This document shows positions 12,101 through 26,000 of a stretch of 64,000 nucleotides of DNA, in pieces. This DNA is from Volvox africanus (Eukaryota > Chlorophyta > Chlorophyceae > Chlamydomonadales > Volvocaceae). Each line of letters begins with the position of its first letter. Positions within the stretch are counted from its first letter, which is position 1. The stretch is from assembly GCA_030268105.1 (NCBI GenBank), contig BSDZ01000005.1, forward strand, positions 1,364,001 through 1,428,000. The letters run 5' to 3'. The notes beneath the pieces were generated by a model. That model saw only the letters and a list, made by a program, of their open reading frames with translations, was not told the DNA's origin and did no database searches. The translations under genes and the position numbers were made by a program.

Positions 12101-15100
12101 GACGACTCTGGGGACAACCCCAGCGCATTCACCTCTGCGACAGAGATGAAGTCGTCGCTGGCACCGGTGTCGACAAGTGCCTTCAGAGTACGGCCATTCA
12201 AACCGATCTGAACCACAGGGACACGGTTATCTACGAGCGACTGCCCAGCAGACAACGTCAGTGCACTTAGGGCGGGTCCGTAACCTACGGCACCCCCGTC
12301 AGGAGCTTCGTACCAAACGTCAACAGAGTAGGATGTGCTTGGCCACGGAGCCAGCGTACCCTCCCGATCCACACCATTAAACAAAACGGTGCCCGGCTCG
12401 AACCGGTGGACATGCCGCATACCCCTTAACGATGCCTCTGCCTTGCGCCGACAGAAAGCGGGGAGTAAAACACATGCGGCGGTGCCTGGATATTGACGCC
12501 TACACCTCCTGTATATGGCCAACTGTTCCGACATCTCACGCAGAGACGAGGGGATGAACAAAACCACGTGGTTAGACAGATCAATAGACGACAGGGAACG
12601 GCGAGGTGTAAACAAATTACACAATGGGTCGAAGCAGAGAAGTCCCGTGCGTCCGTCAAGCGTGATGCGTCGCGCAATGACTCGCTCGATGTGTCCAAGT
12701 ACACAAGGCAACAATGCCTTAACGGCTGGCCGTAAGGATGACCACCGACCACGCGTTAGTTCAGAAATCCCGGGTGGTGCCCCCTCCGCAGGAACCCGGG
12801 CAAGCCCCTATTTCGGCTGAGGTACAAACGGCGGCAGTAACGGGCAATCCTTCGTGGAATGACTCTCCGCACACCGTAGACAAACGTTGGCCAATTTCCG
12901 ACGCTCGAATTCGGAACGATTGCAATTCCATTTTGGCATATACGTGTCGTCCGTGCGAGTCCGCTTCGCATTGGGGTCAGAGCGCTGTGCAGCTGCCGTC
13001 GACGGCGCACCACCACGCTTCCTGTTTTTAGCCAGGTCCGAGCTCGGACCTGCTCCTCCTGACCCACGGACACCCGAGCTAGCGCCCCCGCGCGCCTGGT
13101 GTTGCCGGTTGCTGCGTCGCGTCGCGGCAGTAGGCGTGGGGCGGGTCGCTCCGAAGTCCTGGTCAAGAGCTACGGCTTCCCCAAGCGGATCCTGCACTTG
13201 CACGGCATTTGCACGAGGGGCAGACTTGACTTCTTCCTCACCGGCAAGGAGTCGTATCTCCGTGCCCTTAGCAAAAGCGACCAAAGCATCATACGACTTG
13301 ATCTGCGCTCCAACCAAGTCAGTAGCGCACCATTTAGCCAAAAGTTTCGTCAGGCCTCGCCTAAACCAAAAGACACGCTCGGATTCAGTGAGGTCAGCAA
13401 TGGGAGTCACAAGTGCTTCGAAGCGTGACTGGTACGCAGGTACATTTTCATCCTGACGCATGTGGTAGCTACCGGCTGCCAAAACCTTACGAGCTTCCAC
13501 ATCACGTGCTTGAACCTCAGTAGCGAATCATGCGAGCAAAGCGGCGACCAACTCGTCAAAAGTATAGTTGCCCCGGGCGTTGGTCCAATTGCGATACCAG
13601 TCCTTCGCTGAGCCCTCGAGGGTGTTACCAACGAAGAGACACCTGATACCGTCATTATCGCCACCATGAACAGCCTGGAGATACTTTTTAGCGTCACGCA
13701 CGTACGCACGAGTTGCATCGGCTATGCTATGCCCTGGTGTCTTGTCGGTCAGCGAAATATTGAGCCTAGGAACGGGAATCGACAATCTCATCACCTCAGG
13801 GATGTCATCATGCCCTTGAGCTTGAGGTAATGGCAGAACCCTTGGTCCAGCAGTGTTGTCCATATTCGTGTTCACTGCTGAATGCGGCACAATTAAGTGA
13901 GCAGGGGTCTGAAGGAAAAGGGGCTCTTGAGTGGCTCGCGCGCCAACAGTCTCAAGACCCCTATCCGGTGCTCTAGCAGCCACAACAAAATCGGGTTGGC
14001 TAACTAGGCTAGTGTGCGGCGTATCGTCGTGTTCCGCGGACATGGAGCACGAAACGATACCCTAGGTTTGCGTAATAGAAGCCGACTTCTATCGCAAAGG
14101 CAAGAGTACAAAGCAATTCGGTGAGCCTACCGACAGTACTCTTGAGAAGATTCAGTAAACTCAGCAAGTACTTGCCCAGCTGAGTCCTGATCTCCGTAGT
14201 TTGGGCGATGAGAGTCGCCAAATGGTCCGGACGAAAGCCGGTCTCAGTCGCCGCGGCAAGCAATGCCGGTGCACTGAGATTACCTGCGACTCAGAGCATA
14301 CACTTACACAACAAGTGCAGCAATCTAAGCAAAAGCAATTAAACAATTACAAACCGGAAGCGGCGGCATCCAAAACGGCGCGGCCTAGGTCTTCGGCAAA
14401 AGTATCTAGCGGTCCTCGTGGTTCGTCGCTGGAACTCGCCATAGAAAGAACCTACTTCCGATTAAACAAAGAGAGACAGTTAGGCAACGAACCTGTCTCG
14501 ATACCAAATTGTTGTACCTCTCGTTCGCGTTTGCTCATAAGTATCTGCACGTCTGGAGACTTTCGACACCGATGCACGAGCACTTGCAAGTACAGCAAAG
14601 CAAGCGAGAGCAAACAGAGACAGCGGAAGACTTCAAGACGAAGAGAGATATAACTTACAGCCTTACAGATCGGAATGATGCAATGGACGAAATCGCCGTC
14701 AGCGCCGGAAGCAAGCAATCATCACGCGGCGGTGATTAGCGAAGTTCAGGCTTAGCTCGGGCTAAGTAGAATAGCGTATAGCAATAGTAATATAGAACAC
14801 ACGAGTGTTCTCCGGTATCGAATGTCTCTTTCTTGCTCAGCCGTCCTCGCATCTGTTATACTCGCAGCATCGCAATGCCGTACGATTCACATCAGGAGGC
14901 CGATCCTAGATGTGACAACCCTACTGCGTCTAGGCGATGTCTACGCATAACAACGTATAAGCCTTTCCGGCATTCGCATCATGCAAGGGTCCGGATAACG
15001 ATATCCGGTTGCAGGGCATGTGTCGCGACGAGTGCGGCACTCTCAACGTGTGCTGTAATGAAGTAATATTATATCAGATAATATTACTTATCGTTTCCTA

Positions 15101-18100
15101 GCACGAGCATAATGCGCACTTCAATGCTTCGGGCTTTCATGCATGCTAGGCGGATTTGCCATGATGCGATGTCACGATGGATAATGACAACATGCCACAT
15201 GCATATATAAATGTACACGAATACATTTATATCATGCAGATTCATTCATATGCAATGTGTTCATCACAATAGCACTTCGCCTTGTAGGATCACATCGACC
15301 TACGCATCGGCGGGAAACTAACCGTAGCACAACACATATTCCCCTCCCCAAACTATCTACTGCCGTGCATGCTATACAGCTATAGCGCAGGCCAACTAAT
15401 TGTATATCAGGATCCAAGCTTCTTCTCCCCTTCCCGCTAATGTAGCGCGCTAACCCCAAACTTACCTTTCATTGCATGATGGGTGAAATGCTGCAGGTAG
15501 CATTAAGATGGACGCGCACTTCTACGGCTTGCCTGCGCCCACCTACTTGCGACCTGCGCCTACGTCCCAAGACACCACCTCTCCCGAGGCAGCCACTGCT
15601 GACGGCCGCAGCAGCAGCAGCATCTGGCGCGCAGTTGTTGCTCGGGATCTGGCGGTTCTGTTGGCGCTCACCGTAGTGTTCGTGATGGTGGTGACTGTGC
15701 AGGCGGCCCGGGCAGTGTTGAGCACCGCCAGGCGAGATCTCTCAATGGCTCAGGTGAGTGGCTAGTGTATCAGTGACTGGAAATACTTATTTCAACATAA
15801 TGAAGTAAACAGTTGGGGGTTTGGGGTGCAGGACTTGGGGTTCAGGTTTTTGTTTGCTAGGTTGATCCCCTGTCAATCAACTACCAGACCTAATTAGGAT
15901 TAACCAGACTTCATGAGGCTTAAATAGCCCTTAACAATCCCAGCCAATAGTTTGCATACAGGTACAGGGACGACGATGTTTCTCTGTCATATCCGCCTAC
16001 ACATATATACAGCTAAGATCCGATAGATTGAAAGGTGTCCAGATAGCTAGACAGCTGCTGGTGTAGTACTTCGTCGCTGGTTTTAACCTTGATAGTGATT
16101 TTGCTCGCTCATGTCCTTGATTATTGCTGCACTCGTTCCTGTACATGCTTCCATCAATCAGGTTCTGGATCGTTTCAGCAACCTGGTGGTGGACATGGTC
16201 GTTGCGGTGCTGCTGGTGGCGGCATTGGCTACATGTGCATGGTGAGTTTAGGTTGAGCGGTGAAATTGGGTGAAATTAACCCTAACCCTAAGAGAAACAG
16301 GAAAAAGACGATTGGCAAATGAAGCAACCAAGCTACGTCGTTGATGAAAAGGCATCCCAAGAGACGCAGGACGTATCACGCAACCTCCTGCTGCTGCTGG
16401 GTATCCTTCGCTCAGTTTCTTTCCCATCCCGCACTCCTGCTTCTCCCACCCCCCAGCTCGCTCCTCCCCCCAGTTCGCTCGGGTAACGTTTTTCACGCCT
16501 TATCGTCGTCATCCTTATATATTCAACCACCTCTCTACAGGTACATGGTATCCCACGCCGCTGTCTTCAATGCTCGCCAAAACTATGACGTGTACGACGG
16601 AATCATGCGGGCGAGGGCGCGGTGGCTGTTGCCACGAAAGGCTGACCCATCTGACATTCCGGCGGCGCAGGCCGTCAAACTACATGTAAGCTGGTCGGAA
16701 AGAGCTGAGTTCAAATAGCTTGTATGTTATTAGCGCTCGCTAATGATTTCAGGCAATTTTGGGCGTTAATAATTAGAGAATATCAGAACAATTTTAATGA
16801 CTTTGTAACATTTTTATTGCCTTTTTGTTGAAGCTCACCCAATTCAAGATCCCCATAACACAATATGGGTATTTTGGTTCAAAAAATAGATTTAGATTTA
16901 GATTTAGATTTAGATTTAGATTTAGATTTAGATTTAGATTTAGGTTTAGATTTAGATATTATAGCACTTCTTTGAACCAAAATACCCGTGATGTGGTCAA
17001 AAATATATATATGTGGTCAAAATATACATCAAAAATTATATCACGTAGATCATTGTCAGAAGTGAGCGAGGTTGGGCTTTGAATCCGGGGTGACACTGCC
17101 TATGTGACAGACAAGAGCTGCCATCAGGTGCGCGAGAATACACGCACCCGCAACTGAGTGATGCGGAGCAGTACGGCAGAAGACGAAAAACGGGGCGAAG
17201 TCGCCCTCGGGCCCCTGGGCCCGCTCCCGAAGATGAGGACAAGCGCGCGAGGGAGACAGTATTAGTAGTAGTGGTCAATCAGTAGCGGGGTCATCGATTA
17301 TACCATATTGTTGTTATTATTGTTATCATACCATATTGTTATTATATATTCCACATGCATGAAACTCAGATATAACTGTCGCCATGGTGATTGCAAATTA
17401 AACACCTCCGTGTAATCCTTTCAAACACTTTTTCGTATTTTTGAACTGTTGGGTTTCATTCTCACTCTTTCTCCTGGAAGAAAGTCTCAGTCAGCAAAGT
17501 AGTATTATCAGCAATGTGATTATTAAAGGTGTTATAAATAACTGTGGGCGACTTGCCCTGCTGCAAGGACAAGCACTGGGGGCCCTGACCGGGCCGAACC
17601 ACAGCGCCGGGGGGGAACACACGGCTTATGTGATTATGTATATTTCAATTGCTCAAAAGACACGTTAAAATATAAGGATATACCATGCATCGTGCGTTGC
17701 GGTCATAGGTATGCATAATCTTCATTCATGTCATCATGTAAAGGATTTCCCTTTCAGTAAGTCTTCAAACAGTTCTGCCTCTGTGGGTGTGTGGGTCCTT
17801 GTAAGTTTACGCTCTTTCAGTTTCTTCATTCCCACTGCTGCTACCTTGTAATCCTGTGCGCGCCAACCAGACTGCTTTGCTAGATTTGAACATCACCGAA
17901 ATTCCGGAAGCGGGTGGCGCGGGACGTTATCTATTGCCGGATGATCCGTACGACCAACTGGAGGAGTTGTCGGGCTTGCTAGCCACTACACGCGGCATGG
18001 CACGTGCGTGGACAATGTACGGCATCATCCAAGCGTTCACCTTGGTGTTACTGATTGGGCGGTAAGCTTTCATTCGCACATACACACAACATACATTATA

Positions 18101-21100
18101 AACATAATATCTCTCTCTTTCTATCTCTCTCTCTCTCTATATATATATATACATTTATATATTTATATTTATATATTTATATATTTATATTTATATATGT
18201 ATATATGTATATATATATGTATATATGTATATATATGTATATATATACATATATAAATATATAAATGTATATATATATGTGTGTGTGTGTGCGTGCGTGC
18301 GCGCGCGCGTGTATGTGTCTCTCTCTCTGAAGCCCTCATTTAAGCCTGCCCAGCTTACCCTCCATTCATCGTCCCACTGTCCCACTTGCCCCTGCCCTCC
18401 AGGCTGCTCTCCGCGCTGGCTTTTCAGGGCCGTATTGGGATGTTTGTTCGGGCGCTCTGCCACACAGTGCCGCCGTTGATGCACCTGGTAAGGAAAACCT
18501 AATAAGAGACCGCAAGGTGATGGGGAGATGGGCCATACGGACGGGTGCCATGGGCGTTGAGAGCGCGCCAACCTCTGTACTAGCCAGCAAGGACGGGTGG
18601 AAACGTGGAATGGGAGGTTAGGACACGGGTTTCATGAATAGAAAATTTGAGCAACCTAAACAACAGGTCGAGCTAGGCCGCAAACAACACAGCTCCGATT
18701 CCATCCCGTGTAGCTGATTGTCTTTAAATCTGACAATTACGCATTCTCAACCGGCCATCACCGGCACCACGACGGCTTGAGAGCCACGGCGAATCCCCCT
18801 CCTTGGACCCTTTGCCTGCCTTTCAGTTGCTCGTCATCGTTGTAATGGATTTGATGCTCGCGGCCATGGCCCACCTGGTTATGGGCACCTACATGGGCGC
18901 CGTGTCATCGTACGCAGGTATGTGCTCGTGTATGAGACGTGTACGATAATGAATACGATAGAGATGTACGTACACATAATGCAATCTTGTAATGCAGTAA
19001 TGCCGTACCTACAAATATCATACTTTGTGTGGACTAAATTTTGTTTCCCGAGAAAAAGAATGGGGTACGCCTGTGCTCGGGTGTGACAGTACTTGCTGCC
19101 GAAAAAGGCTCTTTAGATGCTCTGGGTTCATGCTTCTGACCGTCGTAACATAGGCTGTGTGGCTCGCACAGGGATTTTAACGTTTTTTACACGGTCAACA
19201 GCACAAGTTCGTGGATCGATGACAATTATAAAGACATCTTTTCCAACGATGCCATCTTGCTCGTTGCGTGTGACACACTGTCGCCCTTTGCAGTATCCTT
19301 ATTAGGGTGTGTACGGCAATATCTGAGATAGACGAACCGTGTCTGACTGATAGATATCTTAATCATTCATTCCGATCTGGCCTTTGTTTAACCGGATATA
19401 ACATAGATACAACCCCCAACTCGCGCACCAAAGCTTCTGGTCCGGTCGGCTTCTGCTGACCCACATACACCATCCGCCGCAACCCTCTCCCCCTCTGCCC
19501 CTCTTCCCCTCTCACTTTCTCTCTCTCTCTCTCTTGTTCTGTTTCATAACCAGTTTCACGAATGGGTCGTCGCCTGAAGCTCCTATACCGCCAGCTCGTA
19601 AAACGGTGCCTTCATCCTTGGCCCTCGTCGTTCGCTGCAGGCGCCCTCGACGCCACCTTTGGGTTGTTCCTTGGGCGCGGAATTCTGGAGTCCATTCAGA
19701 GCCTGCTTCCCAGGGATGTGGAGTTCACAGGCGTGCAGGTGCGAGTGTCAGGGCGAGGGAGTTTCTGGGGATGAAGGCGCCGTAGTATCCTGCTTAGGGG
19801 GTGTCTACGTACGGGTAGTCATATCGTATCCTGGGTGATGATCGGTAGTATCTGGTGGACAGCTTACGATATGATCTACCGGCCCTTTGCTACATAAATA
19901 CCAATTTACGCGCGTCAAAGATGTTGCGTGTGTGTGGGAGGGGGGGTAGGGTTTGTTGGGTGTATGGGAGGGGAAACTCGTCATTCAGTATGCAGGTATC
20001 ATCAGCATCCAAATGTTCGGCTACTGCTGGCTGTGTCAGCTTGGGCGACAGGATCGGGGCCTTACCACCACCACTCCATCGTCGCAATAGATGTGTTTGG
20101 GTCTGTTTCGAACATCGTTCGTTTCTTCCTCACCCCGACTGCCAACTGATCAACTGCCAACTAATCAGACAGTCCTCACGGGCACGGGCTTTCACCGCTT
20201 CCGCAGCATTTCGTCGCCGTGCTGGTGTTGATGGCAGAGGTGCTGCTGCTGAGCTTCGTCCTGGTGCAGTTCTTCTTCTCTGTCATTATTGGAACGTGAG
20301 TGCCGGTTTGACATGCAAAAGGGAGAAGAGGGGGAATCATGTTATGCAACAAATTTATTTTTGACGTTTTGCGACAGGATTTTTCATATTATACGGCTTT
20401 GCATACACAGGCTCCAACCGGTTTACTTCCTTAAGCCGCACCTCTTTTCTCCGGTCCCACGGCCTCCGAGAAAGTCATGTACGTATCCTTCCCTCTTTTC
20501 CACAGATTTCACAAGGTCAAGTTCGGGTGGGGCTTCCTTGATGGGACGACACTTTGGGAGGTGCGTAAGCATACGCAGGAGTGGGTACATGCACATAAGG
20601 TTGCAGCATCAATTTTAGCTGTATCTTGGTATACGCGGTGTATGTGCGCACACTAGCATGACCACACGTCCCTTGTTCGTCTTTCACGTTGAGCGATATC
20701 CAGAAACGGATCTATCTCCCACAGATATATATGTACAAGGTGTATTTATTATGTATGTATGTATGAACGGGTGTTACACTGTGGCTGGGAGACTTGCCCT
20801 GCTGCAAGGACAAGCACCGGGGCCCTGGCCACCGGGCCGAACCACAGCGCAGCAGGAGGGGGGAACACACGGCTTAGCCTTGGTTGTCTTGCCGTGCACT
20901 CCTCCCCTCGCTCAGCCAGCAAGGGGACACTGACCTCACGAGCCTCAAGCCTGGCTACGCACAGGAACAGAGCCTCAGCCAACCCCACCAGCTCCCAGAC
21001 GGAGAGGGCAAGAGAGCACCCCTACCTCCCTAAAAGCAAGAAAAGAAATCCCTGCCTCCTCCACCTCCTCTATATGTATGTATGTATGTATGTACCGCGT

Positions 21101-23000
21101 TCCGAACCGCACCATATATATCACCGATTCCCCCTCCCCCTTTTCATACAATCACTTGTTTTAGGGTGTTATATCCTTTTCCCGCATGTTACCTCTTTGT
21201 AACGATTTATCAACGGCCCATTCCCCCGCCCCATTGTGCTTATCAAAACTCACTCCCTTTCCTTTTCCCTGTTCATCACCCTAGGACCTGTACTTCGTGC
21301 TGCTGCCTGACATGGTGGCTGCAGCGCAGCGCTGCGCCCGCAAGGCAACATGTGGACTAATATACCGAAACCACCAGCCACAGTTAACTAACAACCAACT
21401 CAGCCGACTTGTACGGCGGCAAGTGTTCGCCGGTGTGAACATTCGCCCGCTAGGACTGCAGCCATTCCGGGCCATTTTGTTAAGGGAGGAGGAGGAGGAG
21501 CTACCGAGGAAGCAAGGAGGGCCGGCAACAGGGCCGGCAGGCACTGTAACAGCAGCAGGTTCTGATGAAACCGGTGGGCCACGGGCTCGTCTGCTTTACC
21601 TTGACGTCCAAGTCCTGCAGGAGATACTGCTTGCCTGCGCTGCCCAGACCGCGCTGCTGCAGCCCGGGTTGCTGCACCTCAATGCCCCGTCCTCAGCGGC
21701 GCTGGCGGGCATGCAGCAACCGACGACCAGCACGGGCAGTGAGGACGGCAAGAGACGCCAAGGCAGCGGCCATTCCGTTCCCAGCGGTACGGCAGGTCAT
21801 GTTGGTAGCAACGGTGTCACCCAATTAGACGGTAATGGCCCCTCTCCCGCCCCAGCGCGGCGAGTGCCACGCACGAGGGGGATAACGGCAGCCCGCAGCG
21901 GCCCGCCATCACCACTCCCGAGGACGCGACAAGCGATGTCAAATATTCGCCCTTCATCATGGACCACAACTACCGCGCTGCCACGAAGGATTGTTATATC
22001 GGGGCGGCCACAGCCGGCCACGACGCCACCATTTTCCCACAACGATATGGTGGGATCTCCGCACTCACGAGTGTCGCCGTTGACTTCACCGCGATTCACT
22101 GAATTGAAAGCCCCGCTGACACGTCCGCAGGCGCAAACTGCATCCGGTAGTAGTAGCAGTCGCAGTAGCAGTCGCAGTAGCAGGCATCTGATGGCTTCGG
22201 GCGGACCTCGGGCGGTTACGCCGCCACCACCGCCGCTGGTATTGGATGCGGAGACGTCCGCCGCAGTGGCTGCTGCTGTGAAGAGGCTGATGGACATGCA
22301 TGGACACCAGTTCTACCCACCATCGCCTGCTGAACCCCCAACAGACACTGCAGCATCAGCGGCAACGGGCGCGGCAGCATCCGGCGCCGATCCAGAGACA
22401 AGCCGCCAGCAGATCCAGGAGCAATCCCGAGTAAATGATGTGTTTCATGCGGATGGCTGTGAAACAGCTGATAATGGTGGGTCCAATCATCACCAGGATT
22501 GGAGCAAGCAGCAGGGGGAGGGGGCAGATCCGCAGGGTTTGCTAGCAGCAAAGTTAAGAAGCTGATACGTGCTGCTGCTTCAGCTGTTGCCAGGAGTAGG
22601 CTTAGGAAATCATCATCATCATCATTATTATCGTTGTCATCGCCATCATTATCACTCACATGATATTCAACAATGACGCGGTTAGCCATGCATTGCTAAG
22701 CAGAATAGAATAAAGTCCTCCACTGAATGTCGCCTGGTTTGTGGCATTTGAATTGCAGTGCCTTCTGTTCGGAAGAAATCCATCTCCGTCACGGTATTGT
22801 CCCAAGCGGCGGTGGATGAACGGAAGAGCTTCTTGATAATGCTGCGGCAGCTTCAGCTTCAGCTGGGCCGGCCACGCCGGAAGCTGCGACCCATTCCGTT
22901 TCGCAAGAGCCGGTTGCAAGTGACCTCCGTGGCTGAAACTACTGCACTACCAAGAAAGGAGTATTCCATTGCCTCTGGTGACGGAAGCAAGGAAAGCAGT

Positions 23001-23036
<36 letters not shown>

Positions 23037-26000
23037 GGCAGCGGCAGCCACGTCAATGATATGCGCGACGGTCTCACCGCTGAGGACGGCAAAACCACTG
23101 GAAGTCGAGTTCCTGGAAGTGCATTCATCGCGCTTGCTGCTGACACCGGCACCCCTGGTGGCATAGGCGGCTGCCGTAGCGGAATCAGCCGCGGAGGCGA
23201 TGACGAGGGTGGTGGCTGCAGCGGGCCAGGGGATGGTCGAGATGCTGATGTGGAGGAGGACAGGCTCCTTGCCATCTATGATGCACTCTGGGATGTCGTA
23301 CGAGCGGTGGAGAGGTGGCAGGTGTGAGGGTATCACACTAACGAGCTATCGGGGCCCTATTCATGGGCCTCCAGGATCCAAGTTTCCAGACTAAGTACTA
23401 CATATTGCTGGATATGTATTGACGAATCCTTTAATTCGATCGCCATTTTATTAACCCGAAAACTGCTGATAGAACTGCAATACATGATTTTATCAGTTAC
23501 ACAGCAATCCACAGCATGATCCTAAGGAAATTAAAAAACATGACAACAATTGTTTCTTCCTTTAATAAGGTGTAGTAGATACGAAGGCATACCGCGTCCT
23601 CACTTGTAGGTGCGACCCCTCCCTTACAAAGCAACCCATATGTATGTGCGTACATTGATAAACGTTGCCAACCGCCCGGGTGACCAATGTCAGTGGAAAC
23701 ACTTACACACATATGTAATATATATATATATACATATATTAAATATATATGTATGTATTAGGCGTTACACTGCTGAAGGCGACTTGCCCTGCTGCAAGGA
23801 CAAGCACTGGGGGGCCTGACCACCGGGCCGAACCACACGGCTGTATGATGTATGTATGTATGAACCGGTGTTACACTGTAGGCGACTTGCCCTGAAAGGA
23901 CATGTATGTATGTAGATACATTAACATGAAGTACTCACATCACATCACATCTCCCTGCTGATGCCATTATGTCATCCCGACGGCACCCAACCGGTGTGTA
24001 GGTTGGCGTCCATCGTTGGCAGGTCAAGGTTTGGAAGCAGCAGATTGCGATGAGGGCGCAGGTAAGGACATACCCCGCACACTCATAACCTAGGTGCCTA
24101 CGTATATACGCCTTGATAATCGATTCAATTTTACCGTGGATATAGGTGCGGGATAGAACAAGGACAGGTGTCCCCGGATGTCAGCCTGAAAACACACACG
24201 CAAATAACCCTAACACCCCAACAGCAACCCAAAGCAAGTAAAAGTTAATCTCGTTTGTAATATGTACATTGCTGGGCAACCGACCCGGACACTTAGCACT
24301 TCGCTAGCCATAAGGTTCTCCTCACCGCTAATTATCCCCCCCCCATCTTCGCAAAAGCTCTCAAAATGGCCGCACATCACACTATCCGACTCACAGACTC
24401 TGGCCATGATTGCCGCCTTTACGGGGATCTCCGAGCCACCTGCCGCTGACTTCCTTCAGCCTCCACCGCCGCCATTAATCATGAACTTCAACATGGTTGG
24501 CAGTGATGGGCTGGCTGCTGCAACTCCCAGTGATGCTTTACGCCTCAGCAGCAGCCGGGATTGCTTCTACTCCCTCGGCAGTGGCTCTGCTGGCCCCGCC
24601 GCCACCATGTTTGCAAGCCCCTGCCCCAGCCCCAGCACTGCAGCTGCTGCTACCACTGCTGCCATTGCGACCGAGGTGGGCAGTGACAGTGGCGCGCGGC
24701 TGTCACCGCATTTTGGCGGTGCATCTGCAGCACTGGCGGCGGCGCTGCGAAGGTTACATGCCGTGCGAAGTCCACCGTCTCATGCATCCCGCCGTGTGCT
24801 GCCTCTCGGGAACGACGTGCCGTCGCTGAGCCGAGCCATGAGCCCTTTGGCCCGCCCACCCTCCTTAGTTCGCAGCGTTAGTAGTAGCTCCGAAACCGCA
24901 ACATCCCTGGAAGCCACGAATAACAATTATAATGATAACAGCAACAGCGACAGAAACAGAAACAGCAATAGTGATAATTTATTGGAATCCAATAAGGATA
25001 AGAATAATGCCGTTATGCCGATGAGGGTGGCGATGGCAGCTACTAGCCACATGGTGGAGACAGAAGGTGTTGATGACGCGGACGTCGATAGTAACGTTGG
25101 CACCAACACCACTGCTGCGACCGCCACTGCAAGATTAGCTGCTAGTAATGTCATTGCTAGGCCGCCGGTAACGTCAACTGGTAGCCTCCCATCCGCCTCC
25201 AGAACTGATACAGCCGGCGGCCGCACCACCACAACCAGCAGCACAGCTGTAGCAGCTGTAGCAGCTGTAGCACAAACAACAACAACAGCAACAGTGTCGT
25301 CTGCTGGCCAGTCCAGAGCCACCATGTCACTGTCCCCTCTGCCAAAGGTTATCATCAACGAGCAGCAGCAGCAGGTCACGGCCAGCAGTAGTACGGCCAT
25401 AATTTTAACGGCTATTCAAGGAGCCACTCGCGTCAGCACCTCCGGCTCCGGTAGCAGTGCGGAAAACGCGCCATCTCTACCTTGGGTATCGGAGCAGCGC
25501 ATAGAGGTGACGAATCGTCTGGAGGTAATCGCAGCATCTGGGGCCAATGTGAGGCCAGGAGGCGCAATCCCTACTGCCGGTGGTGCTGGTCTTGCGAGTG
25601 GCAGTCGCAGTGGCGGTGGCGGCGGCAGCGGGACCACCCCGCCGACTTTCGCTTTGGACAACGTAATGGAGCTCACCGTTGCCACCGCTGACCCTGCGAC
25701 CATCACTGACATTGCGGCCACTGCGGCCGGTGACGATGGCGGCACTAAAGATGATGATTCCAGTGGTGACCAAAACAACACAGAGTCGTCATCAGCATTA
25801 TTCATGGACACTCCGTTTGTGACGTACGCCATGCAAGCACACACGGCCATTACGGGCGTCATCAGTCTTGATGGGTCCAACCAAGGTGGCAATAACGTCG
25901 GTGGAATCGCAGGTAGAGGCGGCATCCACCATCACCTTGTTCAGTTGAATAGGCTGCCTAGTGATGGTGGTGGGATGGTCGTCCTGACGACTGCTGATCC

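Larger units (their letters stand above)
7862..15334 (-). mobile_element. Ty3/gypsy chromovirus LTR retrotransposon, full length
   Basis: This is a 7,473-bp LTR retrotransposon inserted antisense in an intron of the polycystin-like gene. Both LTRs are 825 bp and bounded by TGTTGT...ACAACA, and the element is flanked by the perfect 5-bp duplication CATAT at 7857-7861 and 15335-15339. The internal region runs 8687-14509. Read on the minus strand it holds a primer-binding site, gag, pol (protease, reverse transcriptase, RNase H, integrase, chromodomain) and a polypurine tract. By eye the LTRs differ at about nine positions (roughly 99% identity), so the insertion is recent. Gag carries one internal stop, so this copy may not be autonomous. 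The chromodomain identifies the chromovirus lineage of Ty3/gypsy elements. Confidence 0.96.
15497..20560 (+). other. PKD-like gene: transmembrane and pore exons
   Basis: Exons: 15497-15753, 16162-16241, 16541-16685, 17871-18061, 18403-18487, 18827-18917, 19554-19738, 20207-20295, 20506-20560, all in phase. Hydrophobic helices are visible in 15497-15753 (L-A-V-L-L-A-L-T-V-V-F-V-M-V-V), across 16162-16685, in 17871-18061 and in 18827-18917. Exon 19554-19738 holds the expected S4-S5 linker and pore-loop region (F-A-A-G-A-L-D-A-T-F-G-L-F-L-G), and 20207-20295 the last pore-lining helix (V-L-L-L-S-F-V-L-V-Q-F-F-F-S-V-I-I). The order and spacing fit the six-helix PKD channel plan. The introns contain two copies of the 100-bp interspersed repeat, a hairpin with a TTTAGA array, and a long TA/GT microsatellite. 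Confidence 0.78.

Noticed and set aside
16265..16291. CCCTAA-like telomere motif
   Set aside because: Only two adjacent units next to an exon; too short for an interstitial telomere.
18191..18571. Open frames over TA/GT repeats
   Set aside because: Translated microsatellite (Ile/Tyr runs); inside an intron of the channel gene.
22477..22680. Alternative exon after 22476 with a basic then poly-Ser frame
   Set aside because: Splicing 22476 directly to 22759 keeps the phase; the alternative needs a very short intron and ends in repeats.
23497..23945. Direct-repeat cluster that might suggest a CRISPR array
   Set aside because: It is TATG microsatellite plus two pieces of the interspersed repeat, with no regular spacers; the genome is eukaryotic.
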